DNA of 47,509 nt from Desulfoscipio geothermicus. GTDB taxonomy: Bacteria > Bacillota > Desulfotomaculia > Desulfotomaculales > Desulfallaceae. Position numbers and translations under genes: made by a program. Location: positions 1 through 47,509 of the forward strand of contig JAENZP010000019.1 of the NCBI GenBank assembly GCA_016841205.1, written 5' to 3'. Below, piece after piece: positions 9,527 to 17,024 of the stretch. Under the pieces are notes generated by a model. It saw only the letters and a program-made list of their open reading frames with translations. It was not told the origin of the DNA and did not search any database. Position 1 is the first letter of the stretch; each line of letters starts with the position of its first letter.

Positions 9527-9557
9527 CTACCCCTTCGGCATATTCCTGAAGGGGTAG
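9527..9557 (+). terminator. Hairpin, likely terminator
   Basis: Perfect 10-bp stem CTACCCCTTC / GAAGGGGTAG with an 11-base loop, followed by ATTTAATTTG. It lies just past the coding remnant and downstream of ade. Confidence 0.55.
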
Positions 9558-9803
9558 ATTTAATTTGTTTATTTAGTAATTCTTAAGCAGATATTTGGTT
9601 CTGAGCAGGTCCAAAGAGTAATAACCCTACTCGGGTTGGTATTATTCTTTTAATTTATCCTTGGCCCATTCCTGGGCTATTATCCACATCCTTTAAACTT
9701 TAAATTCCTACACCACTATTCCGGGTGCCGGGATGGGTTTTATTTTGCTTGCGGGCTGTCGCCAATTCAAACAGGTTAAGCTTAATAGGTGGTGTATAAA
9801 TAG

Positions 9804-9832
9804 TTGACACTGGAAACCAAAGCCCATATAAT
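9804..9832 (+). promoter_or_regulatory. Consensus sigma-A promoter (duplicated MarR promoter, copy 1)
   Basis: TTGACA at 9804-9809 and TATAAT at 9827-9832 are separated by exactly 17 bases: a fully consensus vegetative promoter. The sequence from about 9797 to 9963 is a diverged copy of 11971-12142, the promoter and start of the intact MarR gene. With the MarR reading frame here ruined, the promoter most likely now drives the cysteine desulfurase and scaffold genes. Confidence 0.8.
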
Positions 9833-9874
9833 GGTTGATAGCGGAAACTAAATTATGCTAAGAATGGAGTACTA

Positions 9875-9962
9875 ATGGATAAGGATTTTATCATTATTTA
9901 TAATCCAATCTGAGAATTATCCTGAGTTTGGCGCCCATGGTATTAATGGCGAGTGCTACGGA
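9875..9962 (+). pseudogene. Remnant of a MarR gene start
   Basis: The segment begins MDKDFI and, through small indels and two stops, follows the first 30 codons of the intact regulator at 12049 (MDKDFINIYNLIQELS...GECCGD). The homology ends about 20 bases before the cysteine desulfurase start. Only the N-terminal piece remains, so no functional repressor is made from it. Confidence 0.8.
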
Positions 9963-9982
9963 GACTGGACGAGGTGGAACAC

Positions 9983-11320
9983 ATGGATAGCAGAAAATCC
10001 ATCGAGGAAAGTAGAGAAGACTTTCCCTCACTTAAGAGACAGCGCAAGGGGAAACCCCCCATTTACCTGGATAATGCGTGCACAACCCTGGTACCCAGAC
10101 AGGTTTTTGAGTCAATTCAAGAGTATTATACGGAATACCCCTCCTGCAGCGGCACAAGAAGCCGTCACTGGTTTGCCCAAGAGGTTTCCGATCACATTGA
10201 AGGAAATCCCGGGAAGGGTATTAAGGGCTCACGGCAGATCATCGCCGAGTTTATCAACGCCGGTTCTAAAAAAGAAATCATCTTCACCCTGAATACAACT
10301 CATGCCCTCAACATGGTGGCGCTTGGTTTCCCGTTTCAGCCCGGGGATGTTGTTTTACTAACCGATACGGAACACAATTCTAATTTGCTTCCCTGGCTGA
10401 AGCTGCAGAAAGCAGGACGTATCAAGGTTGATTTTACAGTAACAAATGATCGCTTTGACCTCGATGCTTTCGAGTGGAAGCTGAAAACCGGCCGGGTCAG
10501 ACTGGTCAGTATGGCCTACACGTCAAACGTAACCGGTTATACCATCCCAGCCAGAGAAATAACCAAAATAGCACATCAATACGGTGCCCTGGTACTCCTT
10601 GATGGCGCTCAGGCCGTACCCCACCAAACGATTGACGTTCAGAACCTGGACGCTGATTTCTTGGCATTTTCACTGCATAAGATGTGTGGGCCGCGAGGGG
10701 TGGGTGTACTTTATGGGAAAAAAGAACTACTTGGGCAAATGCCCCATGAAGAGGGTGAGGCGGAGCATGTGATAGTACCTGTCATCCAGGGTGGGGGCAC
10801 GGTTGCCGATTCGACATATTATTCCTACACATTAATGCTTCCACCGGATAGATTCGAAGCAGGAATCCAGAATTACCCTGCCCAGATTGCCTCAGGAGCA
10901 GCTGTCCAATACATACAGCAGATTGGTATGGACAGGATAAGGGACCATGAGGCTAGCTTAAACCATTTTTTGTCCGAGGAACTTATGAACCGTTATGGTG
11001 ATACGGGCTGGTTCAGCATTGTCGGCCCACAAGATGCGGCGCAAAGGGGTGGAATCTTGACCTTCGAGGTCAAAAGACCGAATGCGATGGGGATAGCCGC
11101 CGACCTTAGCGAAAAGAACAACGTCATGATCAGGGACGGTGTTTTCTGTGTGCATGCCTATTTTAACGAGAAATTCGGACCGGAATGGACCCGTCCCATA
11201 TCGCACAGTGAGCATAGAATGGTATATCGGGTATCTAGCTACTTCTACAATACCATGGAGGAATGCCGGGTATTCCTGGAAGCGCTGGATGAGATATTCA
11301 AAGAGCGCGGCTATATCTGA
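9983..11320 (+). CDS. Cysteine desulfurase-like class V aminotransferase (SufS/CsdA type)
   Basis: The 445-residue protein carries the class V PLP fold: YLDNACTTLVP at the front, TEHNSNLLPW (His131 over the PLP ring), LLDGAQAVPH (Asp207, Gln210) and SLHKMCGPRGVG, where Lys233 should form the Schiff base. A Cys in RDGVFCVHAYF (Cys389) occupies the place of the catalytic Cys in SufS (RxGxxC). It is therefore likely to take sulfur from cysteine and pass it to the scaffold gene directly downstream. GAGGTGG lies 5 bases before ATG 9983. It is about 40 residues longer than usual SufS. The pair is flanked by two copies of a MarR promoter, which suggests insertion as a unit. Confidence 0.8.
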   Translation: MDSRKSIEESREDFPSLKRQRKGKPPIYLDNACTTLVPRQVFESIQEYYTEYPSCSGTRSRHWFAQEVSDHIEGNPGKGIKGSRQIIAEFINAGSKKEIIFTLNTTHALNMVALGFPFQPGDVVLLTDTEHNSNLLPWLKLQKAGRIKVDFTVTNDRFDLDAFEWKLKTGRVRLVSMAYTSNVTGYTIPAREITKIAHQYGALVLLDGAQAVPHQTIDVQNLDADFLAFSLHKMCGPRGVGVLYGKKELLGQMPHEEGEAEHVIVPVIQGGGTVADSTYYSYTLMLPPDRFEAGIQNYPAQIASGAAVQYIQQIGMDRIRDHEASLNHFLSEELMNRYGDTGWFSIVGPQDAAQRGGILTFEVKRPNAMGIAADLSEKNNVMIRDGVFCVHAYFNEKFGPEWTRPISHSEHRMVYRVSSYFYNTMEECRVFLEALDEIFKERGYI

Positions 11321-11351
11321 GATTTAAGTTAAGCAGGGAAAGGAGAACGAA

Positions 11352-11744
11352 ATGCACGAAGCAATTATGGCGTATTACCGGGGATTAATAAAAACGGGGT
11401 TTGAGTATGTCGGCAAAATCGAAAATGAATCCATATTCCTGAGAACTTTCGGAGAAGTAAGCCCCGTCTGTGGAAATACGGATGATTTCTTGTATCTCTA
11501 TATCCAGGTGGACAACAACCGCATTTCTGATATTAAGTATCAATGTATCTGTGATCCAGCATCCAACGTTGCCATAGAGGTTTTTTGTACATTGGTGAAA
11601 GGGAAGACTTTGGACGAAGCCGCCCTTATAAAGGAAGATGCGTTTTCTCAATTTCTGGGCTGCGAGGACGAATTAATGCAAGAAAAAGCCAAGTTCTTGT
11701 TGGAATTCCTCAACGAGGGAATCCTGCGCTATAAAAAACCCTGA
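11352..11744 (+). CDS. Iron-sulfur cluster scaffold, IscU/SufU/NifU N-terminal type
   Basis: The 130-residue protein has the three-cysteine layout of U-type scaffolds: PVCGNTDD (Cys40), QCICDPASN (Cys65/67) and FLGCEDE (Cys104), with the LYIQVDNNRISDIKYQ strand pair in front. The extra Cys in CIC and the Asn-Thr-Asp after the first Cys are departures from standard IscU. It lies 31 bases after the cysteine desulfurase with AAAGGAG before ATG 11352, so the two are one operon and probably partners: sulfur donor and acceptor. Confidence 0.75.
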   Translation: MHEAIMAYYRGLIKTGFEYVGKIENESIFLRTFGEVSPVCGNTDDFLYLYIQVDNNRISDIKYQCICDPASNVAIEVFCTLVKGKTLDEAALIKEDAFSQFLGCEDELMQEKAKFLLEFLNEGILRYKKP

Positions 11745-11775
11745 ATAAACATGGCAAGGTTATTCAGGGTTTTAG
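11737..11775 (+). terminator. Intrinsic terminator overlapping the scaffold stop codon
   Basis: Stem AACCCTGAATAA / TTATTCAGGGTT (about 12 bp) with an 11-base loop and TTTT after it. The 5' arm contains the TGA stop of the scaffold gene. It closes the two-gene unit that began at the promoter at 9804. Confidence 0.75.
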
Positions 11776-11977
11776 AGCCGGAATGCACTAATTACTCGAA
11801 CGAATTAAAAAAGCACCAGCCCTAATATTCGTTAAGTTTAGCTACATATTTTAAATATAATGAGCTGCCTATAACCTACGCTCCGGAAGCAATTTGATAG
11901 GCATGCATTCTTACATCAAAACTCTTTGAAAGTATTTTTGCATGCATGTGAGAACTCTTTAACATATAATGTAATAG

Positions 11978-12006
11978 TTGACACTGGAAACTATAGCCCG
12001 TATAAT
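11978..12006 (+). promoter_or_regulatory. Consensus sigma-A promoter of the intact MarR gene
   Basis: TTGACA 11978-11983, 17-base spacer, TATAAT 12001-12006. The same promoter, with a nearly identical spacer, stands at 9804. Direct repeats of GGAAA(C/G)T flank the -10 box, and TAGTTGACACTGGAAACTA around the -35 has imperfect dyad symmetry; both could be repressor contacts. The strong core suggests that a repressor keeps it off. The rest of the gap 11776-11970 shows nothing else. Confidence 0.8.
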
Positions 12007-12048
12007 GGCTGATAACGGAAAGTAAATTTACTAAGGAGCATAACTTTA

Positions 12049-12543
12049 ATGGATAAAGATTTTATCAATATTTATAACCTGATCCAAGAATTATCCTGGC
12101 TTTTTGGCGCTCATAGCATTAATGGCGAGTGCTGCGGGGATTTGTCTTTAGTGGAATACATGGCTCTTAAAAAAATTAAAGATTCGGAAAATATCACTAT
12201 TCAAGAAATAGGGAATGCCTTAAATTTTACCAAAAGCGGGGCCAGCAAAATCATTGATCGTTTAGGAAACAAAGGTTACGTGACACGTGAGATATCTTCA
12301 GTAGACGGACGCGTGTGCTGTGTAAATACAACCGCCAAAGGGGAAGAAATGGCCTCGGAAATAGTTCATAGGTATTCGGCTTATGTATATGAAATGTTGA
12401 AAGAGCAGGATGCTGCTACGATCGAGAATATTAAAGCTGTTTTAGAGATCCTAGTAAATTCTGCGCATAGACAGGAAAATACCTTGAACGGTAAATATAG
12501 TCAGGGAGGAGGCAGGATGTCGATATTTGAAATGAATAACTAA
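12049..12543 (+). CDS. MarR family transcriptional regulator with two vicinal Cys pairs
   Basis: The 164-residue protein has the MarR winged helix: LSLVEYMALKKI, then TIQEIGNALNFTKSGASKIIDRL (recognition helix) and the wing with SSVDGR. Two adjacent-cysteine pairs stand out: Cys28-29 (GECCGDL, just before the DNA-binding domain) and Cys90-91 (RVCCVN, after the wing). Paired thiols of this kind bind As(III) or react with oxidants in other regulators, and the downstream genes are of arsenic type. TAAGGAG lies 9 bases before the ATG. It probably represses its own promoter and the following operon; the ligand is inferred. Confidence 0.85.
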   Translation: MDKDFINIYNLIQELSWLFGAHSINGECCGDLSLVEYMALKKIKDSENITIQEIGNALNFTKSGASKIIDRLGNKGYVTREISSVDGRVCCVNTTAKGEEMASEIVHRYSAYVYEMLKEQDAATIENIKAVLEILVNSAHRQENTLNGKYSQGGGRMSIFEMNN

Positions 12544-12551
12544 CTGTTCCC

Positions 12552-12722
12552 ATGACTGTTGGTTTTTTACAGACTATGATTTTCGGAACCCTGCCGATTG
12601 TTGAGGCCCTGGTGGGCAAGGGAGTAGGACTAGGTACGGTGCTGTCCCTGATGATGGCCGTAACTGCGCTTTTACTGAACAATTTGTTGTGGTTTGCTAA
12701 ATGTCAAGGTTTACACCAAGGA
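12552..12722 (+). pseudogene. C-terminal fragment of an ArsP-like (DUF318) permease
   Basis: The stretch GTLPIVEALVGKGVGLGTVL followed by SLMMAVTAL matches the conserved end of DUF318/ArsP-type permeases (the usual form is PVVEALxxKGVPLGTxLAFMMAVTALSLPE). The roughly 250 residues that should come before it are missing, and the sequence diverges after TAL into the leader of the next gene. A good ribosome site and ATG at 12516, inside the end of marR, may be what is left of the original permease start. Confidence 0.55.
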
Positions 12723-12731
12723 GGTACGCAT

Positions 12732-13072
12732 ATGGCAGGAAACAAGACTAGCATTTACGTTTTCGGCGTTGTTGCACCAGGTATTTCCGTAGAATGTTGC
12801 TGCGGCGAAGGGTGCTGCGAAGAACCTGCAAAAACCATGCAGCAAGAGGCCGAAGAACTTAAAGGATGTTTTCGGCAACTGTATTGATTATAAATTCATT
12901 GATGTTAGAACCAGCGAAATTAAAAACTATCCCGAGGTAGTAAAAAATTAGACCGGGTACGCCTGCCGCTGACGGTGACTGATGGCAAGCTAAGGTTCTA
13001 CGGTGGTTTGGATGAGACCTGATCATTGACGCTGTTAAGGAAAAACTGGTAATAAGAAATGGTAGCCAATGA
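12732..13072 (+). pseudogene. Frameshifted small Cys-rich thioredoxin-like protein of an arsenic operon
   Basis: ATG 12732 has AAGGAGGT 6 bases upstream. The frame runs for 51 codons (TSIYVFGVVAPGISVECCCG, then GCCEE) to a stop at 12885. Reading in neighbouring frames recovers the rest: CIDYKFIDVRTSEIKNYPEV, then VRLPLTVTDGKLRFYGGLDE, then LIIDAVKEKLVI, ending at 13072. At least three single-base shifts are needed, so the gene is dead. The layout (beta strand, Cys cluster, helix, P-L-T strand, helix) is that of small thioredoxin-fold proteins found next to ArsP-type permeases. Confidence 0.65.
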
Positions 13073-13416
13073 CTACGAGGCTTACGGTGTAATGGAGGAT
13101 CTAACAGAAGTTAACATATCTTTCTGTATTAGTTCCGGGCATGCCAATGAGGAAATTACACAATTCTTAAGAACCATGATCCAATACTTACCCGAAAAAT
13201 ATAAACAGGCGCTTTATCTTAACGGAGTTCCAGAATCAAACCCAGAAGGAATTGGGGGAAAGAATGGGTTTATTGGTATCCGGTGCGAAATCGAGGGTGC
13301 AAAGGGCACGGGGAAAGTTGAAGGAAATGCTTTTTGACTGCTGCTACTTGGAATTTAACCGTTTAGGGAATGTAATAGATTATAGACATAAATGCAGTGA
13401 TTGCAAATACTGCTAA
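13059..13416 (+). pseudogene. Broken SigZ-like RNA polymerase sigma factor, C-terminal part
   Basis: The first frame gives NEEITQFLRTMIQYLPEKYKQAL, the start of sigma region 4. After one frameshift near 13212 the other frame gives ILTEFQNQTQKELGERMGLL, then SGAKSRVQRARGKLKEMLFD, and a cysteine tail CCYLEFNRLGN...HKCSDCKYC ending at TAA 13416. The SGAKSRVQRAR helix and the Cys tail are typical of SigZ-type ECF factors found near arsenic genes. Region 2 is missing entirely, and the ATG at 13059 overlaps the end of the previous dead gene. It cannot be functional as it stands. Confidence 0.8.
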
Positions 13417-13461
13417 AATAAGGGTATATAAATATGTAGTACTTTATAAGAGGTGATAATT

Positions 13462-13899
13462 ATGAGTAAATTAGAAACGGCTTTATCACGGTTTAATAAT
13501 GGATTTTATTGTTCTCAGGCTGTTCTTGCCGCCTTTGCTCCACAACTAGGCCTGGACGAGGAAACAGCTATAAAGCTTGCTGGTGCCTTTGGGGGTGGAG
13601 TAGCCAATAGAGGGGGCATATGCGGTGCTGTTAGTGCTGCCTTTATGGTATTAAGCTTAAAATATACGGATGCGGATACCATGACTAATAGGTCCACAAA
13701 AGAGACCTTTGCCACTGTGCGGCAATTTATTAAGGATTTTGAAACCCGGAACGGATCTATAGTTTGTAAAGAGTTAATAAATTGTGACATTGGTACTGCT
13801 GAAGGCTTTAAATACGCGCTAGATAATAAACTCTTTACCACCGTATGCCCGAAATTTGTACAGGATGCAATGGAAATCCTGGATTACCAGCTTATATAG
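13462..13899 (+). CDS. C_GCAxxG_C_C family protein
   Basis: The 145-residue protein shows the pattern that names the family: an early Cys in FYCSQAV, then GGICGAVSAAF (GxCGA), then single Cys near the end (VCKELINCD and TTVCPKF). Around them are an LAGAFGGG segment and the helix TFATVRQFI. Such proteins are putative redox or metal-related and often sit beside methyltransferases and oxidoreductases in anaerobes; function is unknown. ATG 13462 is preferred over GTG 13453 because AAGAGGTGA precedes it. It is one of two intact members left of the arsenic-type cluster. Confidence 0.85.
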   Translation: MSKLETALSRFNNGFYCSQAVLAAFAPQLGLDEETAIKLAGAFGGGVANRGGICGAVSAAFMVLSLKYTDADTMTNRSTKETFATVRQFIKDFETRNGSIVCKELINCDIGTAEGFKYALDNKLFTTVCPKFVQDAMEILDYQLI

Positions 13900-14086
13900 C
13901 ATTAATCCTTGATACATGCAACTCTAATCCGGTAAAAGAAAATTAGCTTTTAATTTAAAATAGCGGTAGATTATAACATAAAGGCAGTCATTCTAAAAAA
14001 AAAAGATGTAATAGTATGCGTCCTTTTTTCTTGCCCTGCGTCTTTATAAATGAAGAGCTTATAAACAAAAAAAATGGGGTGAGTTA

Positions 14087-14875
14087 ATGGAAGATAAGGA
14101 AGCCATCAGGGAATTTATTCGCAAAAATTATACCGCCATTGCGGTAAACGGGTCCGGGGGAAGCTGCTGCAGTGGAGACAGCGGCTGCAGCCCTGTGCCG
14201 CTGGATATCAGTGAAGCATCTCTTCAGATAGGGTATACAGAAGCTGATCTGGCCAATGTACCGCCGGAAGCCAACATGGGTCTAGGTTGTGGGAACCCGA
14301 TTGCCATAGCGGCGCTTAAAGAAGGAGAAACTGTTGTTGATCTGGGCAGTGGCGGAGGTTTTGATTGTTTCCTGGCCAGAATGCAGGTAGGCGAAACTGG
14401 TCATGTAATTGGGGTTGATATGACTCCGGATATGATTAAGTTGGCCAGAAAAAATGCTGAGAAAAGTGGCTATGCTAATGTGGAGTTTAGGTTGGGGGAA
14501 ATTGAGCATTTACCTGTAGCCGATGCATCAGTGGATGTGATCATCTCCAATTGTGTAATCAATCTTTCCTTGGATAAACAGCAGGTATATAAAGATGCTT
14601 TTCGGGTTCTCAAGCCCGGCGGCAGGCTATCCATATCAGACGTTGTGGCTATAGCGCCAATACTGCAAAATATAAAGGAAGACTTGGCCTTGATTTCATG
14701 TTGTATTGGTGGCGCTGAATATGTTGGTGATATCGAAGCTATGCTTCGTAATGCCGGCTTTAGAGAGGTTAAAATGGCCCCCAAAGAGAACAGTAGAGAG
14801 ATTGTAGCCACTTGGGCCCCAGGTAAGCATATTGAAGACTTTGTTGCTTCTTATATAATCGAGGCCACTAAGTAA
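14087..14875 (+). CDS. arsM: Arsenite S-adenosylmethyltransferase
   Basis: The 262-residue protein matches ArsM, which methylates As(III) with SAM to volatile or less bound forms. Cys27/28 and Cys34 sit in the N-terminal SCCSGDSGC segment. GLGCGNP (Cys68), the SAM motif VVDLGSGGGFDCFLA (residues about 83-97), IISNCVINL (Cys156) and LISCCIGGAEY (Cys205/206) give the conserved thiols that hold arsenite. The length is usual for bacterial ArsM. GGGGTGAG precedes the ATG. The 187-base gap to the previous gene holds only AT-rich DNA. With neighbouring arsenic genes broken, ArsM may be the surviving function of the island. Confidence 0.93.
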   Translation: MEDKEAIREFIRKNYTAIAVNGSGGSCCSGDSGCSPVPLDISEASLQIGYTEADLANVPPEANMGLGCGNPIAIAALKEGETVVDLGSGGGFDCFLARMQVGETGHVIGVDMTPDMIKLARKNAEKSGYANVEFRLGEIEHLPVADASVDVIISNCVINLSLDKQQVYKDAFRVLKPGGRLSISDVVAIAPILQNIKEDLALISCCIGGAEYVGDIEAMLRNAGFREVKMAPKENSREIVATWAPGKHIEDFVASYIIEATK

Positions 14876-15045
14876 AATAGCCAAGTGAGCAAAAGGGTAT
14901 CTAGGGTACGATCATAGCTATCCGACGGAGACTACACATTACCAGCCCAGCTAATGGGTCAAATCTTACTGGTCGTGCCTGGTCATGTGTGGCTTGATTC
15001 AACGTTAATGTTCGGACACCGGGGTCCTTTCAACCCCCAGCCCCC

Positions 15046-15086
15046 AACCCTTCGCCCCCCAATCGTGGGGGCGGAGGGTTTTATTA
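15046..15086 (+). terminator. Intrinsic terminator after arsM
   Basis: A long GC-rich stem AACCCTTCGCCCCCC / GTGGGGGCGGAGGGTT (one or two mismatches) with a 4-base loop, then TTTTATT. It lies 170 bases past the arsM stop. Confidence 0.75.
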
Positions 15087-15238
15087 ATGCCGAGTTTGCT
15101 GCCTCCATCTCTAGTTTAATCTTTATATCCGCATCTATTAAACTTTGCTGCACCACTTTTCCGGGTGCCGGCCCGTTATCCTCTTCGGTAAAGGTCAGAA
15201 AGGCAAACCTTAAAACAGGTTCTATTTTTTTGCTTGAT
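15081..15238 (-). pseudogene. Unidentified coding remnant on the minus strand
   Basis: Read on the minus strand the segment is open and protein-like: KKIEPVLRFAFLTFTEEDNG, then PAPGKVVQQSLIDADIKIKL. It has no start codon and runs into the arsM terminator. A related, more damaged sequence lies at about 9677-9736 (same strand, around PAPG.VV). I do not recognise the family. The two copies bracket the arsenic/Fe-S island. Confidence 0.35.
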
Positions 15239-15278
15239 TGATTCCATTATTGGAAATATAATTAAAAATGGAATCAAT
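15234..15278 (+). promoter_or_regulatory. Promoter framed by an 11-bp inverted repeat (operator)
   Basis: TTGATT (15234-15239) and TATAAT (15257-15262), 17 bases apart, form a good promoter. ATTGATTCCAT (15237-15247) and its exact complement ATGGAATCAAT (15268-15278) frame the -10, one arm over the -35 and the other over the expected +1. The arm centres are 31 bp apart, about three helical turns. The HTH gene begins 11 bases later, so it is probably autoregulated. Confidence 0.7.
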
Positions 15279-15289
15279 GGAGGTGTAGT

Positions 15290-15817
15290 ATTACGAAAGA
15301 CATAAATGAGGTTATGTTAAATCCTGTCCGAATGAGAATTATACAAGAGCTTTCCACAAGACGAAGCATTACTGCGACAGAGCTTTGTGAAATAATCAGT
15401 GATGTTCCGCGGACCACCATGTACCGTCATATCAATATTTTATTGGACAACAACATCTTATCTGTTGTATCCGAAAAAAAGATTCGAGGTAGCCTTGAAA
15501 GAACCCTTGCCTTGAATATAGGGGAAATATCAAAGCATAACACCCTTGGAAATGCTTCTCAGAATGCATTGGGTTTTTTGATGAACAGATATGCAAGGTT
15601 TCACTACTATTTTAGCGGCGAAAATCCGGACCCTGCTAAAGATAAAATTTTTTTGAACAATTCAGTACTGATGATGGATGATAATGAGTTCGACCAATTT
15701 TTATCGGAGCTGCGTGGGCTTCTCATAAAATACAATTTTGAAGTTGCAAACGGAAGAAAAGCCAGAGATATTTCTGTGATATCTGCACCCACAGAAAATG
15801 ATGAGCAAAATGGATAA
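15290..15817 (+). CDS. ArsR-like winged-helix regulator
   Basis: The protein shows NPVRMRIIQELSTRRSITAT then ISDVPRTTMYRHINILLDNN: a winged helix of the type seen in HTH-domain regulators next to alpha/beta hydrolases. The 167-residue frame from ATG 15314 has only a badly placed ribosome site. GGAGGTG at 15279-15285 points to ATT 15290 (product begins xTKDINEVMLNPVR, 175 residues), and the extra residues fit the family N terminus. ATT is a very rare start codon; alternatively ATG was mutated. The operator at 15234 suggests autoregulation. The hydrolase follows 26 bases later. Confidence 0.75.
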   Translation: MTKDINEVMLNPVRMRIIQELSTRRSITATELCEIISDVPRTTMYRHINILLDNNILSVVSEKKIRGSLERTLALNIGEISKHNTLGNASQNALGFLMNRYARFHYYFSGENPDPAKDKIFLNNSVLMMDDNEFDQFLSELRGLLIKYNFEVANGRKARDISVISAPTENDEQNG

Positions 15818-15843
15818 AATTAAAACGAAGAGGTAAAAAGATA

Positions 15844-16767
15844 ATGACTGTTTTTGCAATTATCTTAGGAATCATTATTTGTCTTAATATAATCGGATTT
15901 GCAATCAACAAAATATTTTTTTCAAATGAGCTTGAAGCTGTCTCACCTTATGGACAGATAGTAGAAGTAAACGAACGAAAGATGAATGTGTATTCTATGG
16001 GCGATGGTGAGAAAACAATTGTGTTGTTACCGGGTTTTGGGGTGTCCTTACCAAGTGCGGACTTTGGTCCACTGATGGGAGAACTTTCTAAAGAATATAC
16101 TGTTGTTTGCATTGAATATTTTGGTATTGGCTTCAGCGACCTGGCAGATACACCACGAACAAATGAAAACTACACGGAAGAAATTAGAACTGCATTGTCC
16201 TCGGCTGGCTTTAAGACGCCTTATGTCTTAATGCCTCACTCCGCGTCCGGCATTTACAGTGAATATTATGCCGCAAAATATCCTGATGAAGTGTCTGCGA
16301 TTATTATGCTGGACACAACATCAACTGCAAAAACAGTAGCTAAAAATCCACCCAAATTCTTATACGGAATAGCCAAGTGGCAGCAAGCCTGTGGATTAAC
16401 ACGCATTTCATATGGATTGATGCCTCCTTCTCAAAAAGCCGAAAATGGATACACTGAAAAAGAAATCAGTGACTATAAATTGTTTGCTTATCATGTTCTC
16501 AATGATACTATAATCGACCAGTCGTATCGCATGCTTGAAAATATCAAGGAGGTAAATGCAATAGCTTTCCCTCAAGAAATACCGGTATTGAAACTAATAT
16601 CCTCACAAACGGAGAAAAAAGCAGGAGTAGAATATCAAACAAATCACTTAAATAGACTGGGAGTAAAAGCTGAATCAAAAATTATTGATTGTTCTCATTT
16701 CATTTATCAGACTAATGTTACAGATATTTGTGATGCAACAAGTGCTTTCCTTGAAAAAATCAACTGA
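15844..16767 (+). CDS. Alpha/beta hydrolase, membrane-anchored
   Basis: The 307-residue protein starts with one hydrophobic segment (residues about 3-25), then an alpha/beta hydrolase core: IVLLPGFG (oxyanion strand), VVCIEYFGIGFSD, the nucleophile elbow MPHSASGIYSEY (Ser in a P-H-S-A-S-G setting rather than strict GxSxG), IIMLDTTS, and a late DCSHFIYQT with the candidate catalytic His. The substrate cannot be told. It is the second gene of the unit led by the HTH regulator, so that regulator likely controls it. Confidence 0.8.
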   Translation: MTVFAIILGIIICLNIIGFAINKIFFSNELEAVSPYGQIVEVNERKMNVYSMGDGEKTIVLLPGFGVSLPSADFGPLMGELSKEYTVVCIEYFGIGFSDLADTPRTNENYTEEIRTALSSAGFKTPYVLMPHSASGIYSEYYAAKYPDEVSAIIMLDTTSTAKTVAKNPPKFLYGIAKWQQACGLTRISYGLMPPSQKAENGYTEKEISDYKLFAYHVLNDTIIDQSYRMLENIKEVNAIAFPQEIPVLKLISSQTEKKAGVEYQTNHLNRLGVKAESKIIDCSHFIYQTNVTDICDATSAFLEKIN

Positions 16768-16799
16768 CAGTATTTATATTTCGCGAGGAGAAAAACGAT

Positions 16800-17024
16800 A
16801 TGCACAAAAAGAAGATGATCGCCCCGATTGTGATAACCGCTGTTATTGTATTGTACTATATCGGATTTGCGTGTGTATGTGTCTTTTTGGACGGTATCCC
16901 GTTGCTCGCTAAAATATTTGGCGGTGTGATCCCTTTTCTTTTAGCATGGGTTTGCATATATGTTCTTGTGGAACGAATCAAAGAAATAAGGAGTGGTGAG
17001 GAAGATGATCTTAGTAAATACTGA
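16800..17024 (+). CDS. Small membrane protein (74 aa) ahead of the YbjQ gene
   Basis: There are two hydrophobic segments (about residues 7-30 and 37-56), a charged KKK start and a tail ERIKEIRSGEEDD. GCGAGGAG lies about 10 bases before ATG 16800. Its end overlaps the YbjQ start by 20 bases, so the two are translationally coupled. I do not know a function; coupling suggests that it works with the YbjQ protein. Confidence 0.7.
   Translation: MHKKKMIAPIVITAVIVLYYIGFACVCVFLDGIPLLAKIFGGVIPFLLAWVCIYVLVERIKEIRSGEEDDLSKY

Noticed and set aside
14954-15241. A 95-codon plus-strand frame after arsM
   Set aside because: It runs through the GC-rich terminator hairpin at 15046-15080, has no ribosome site and low protein quality.
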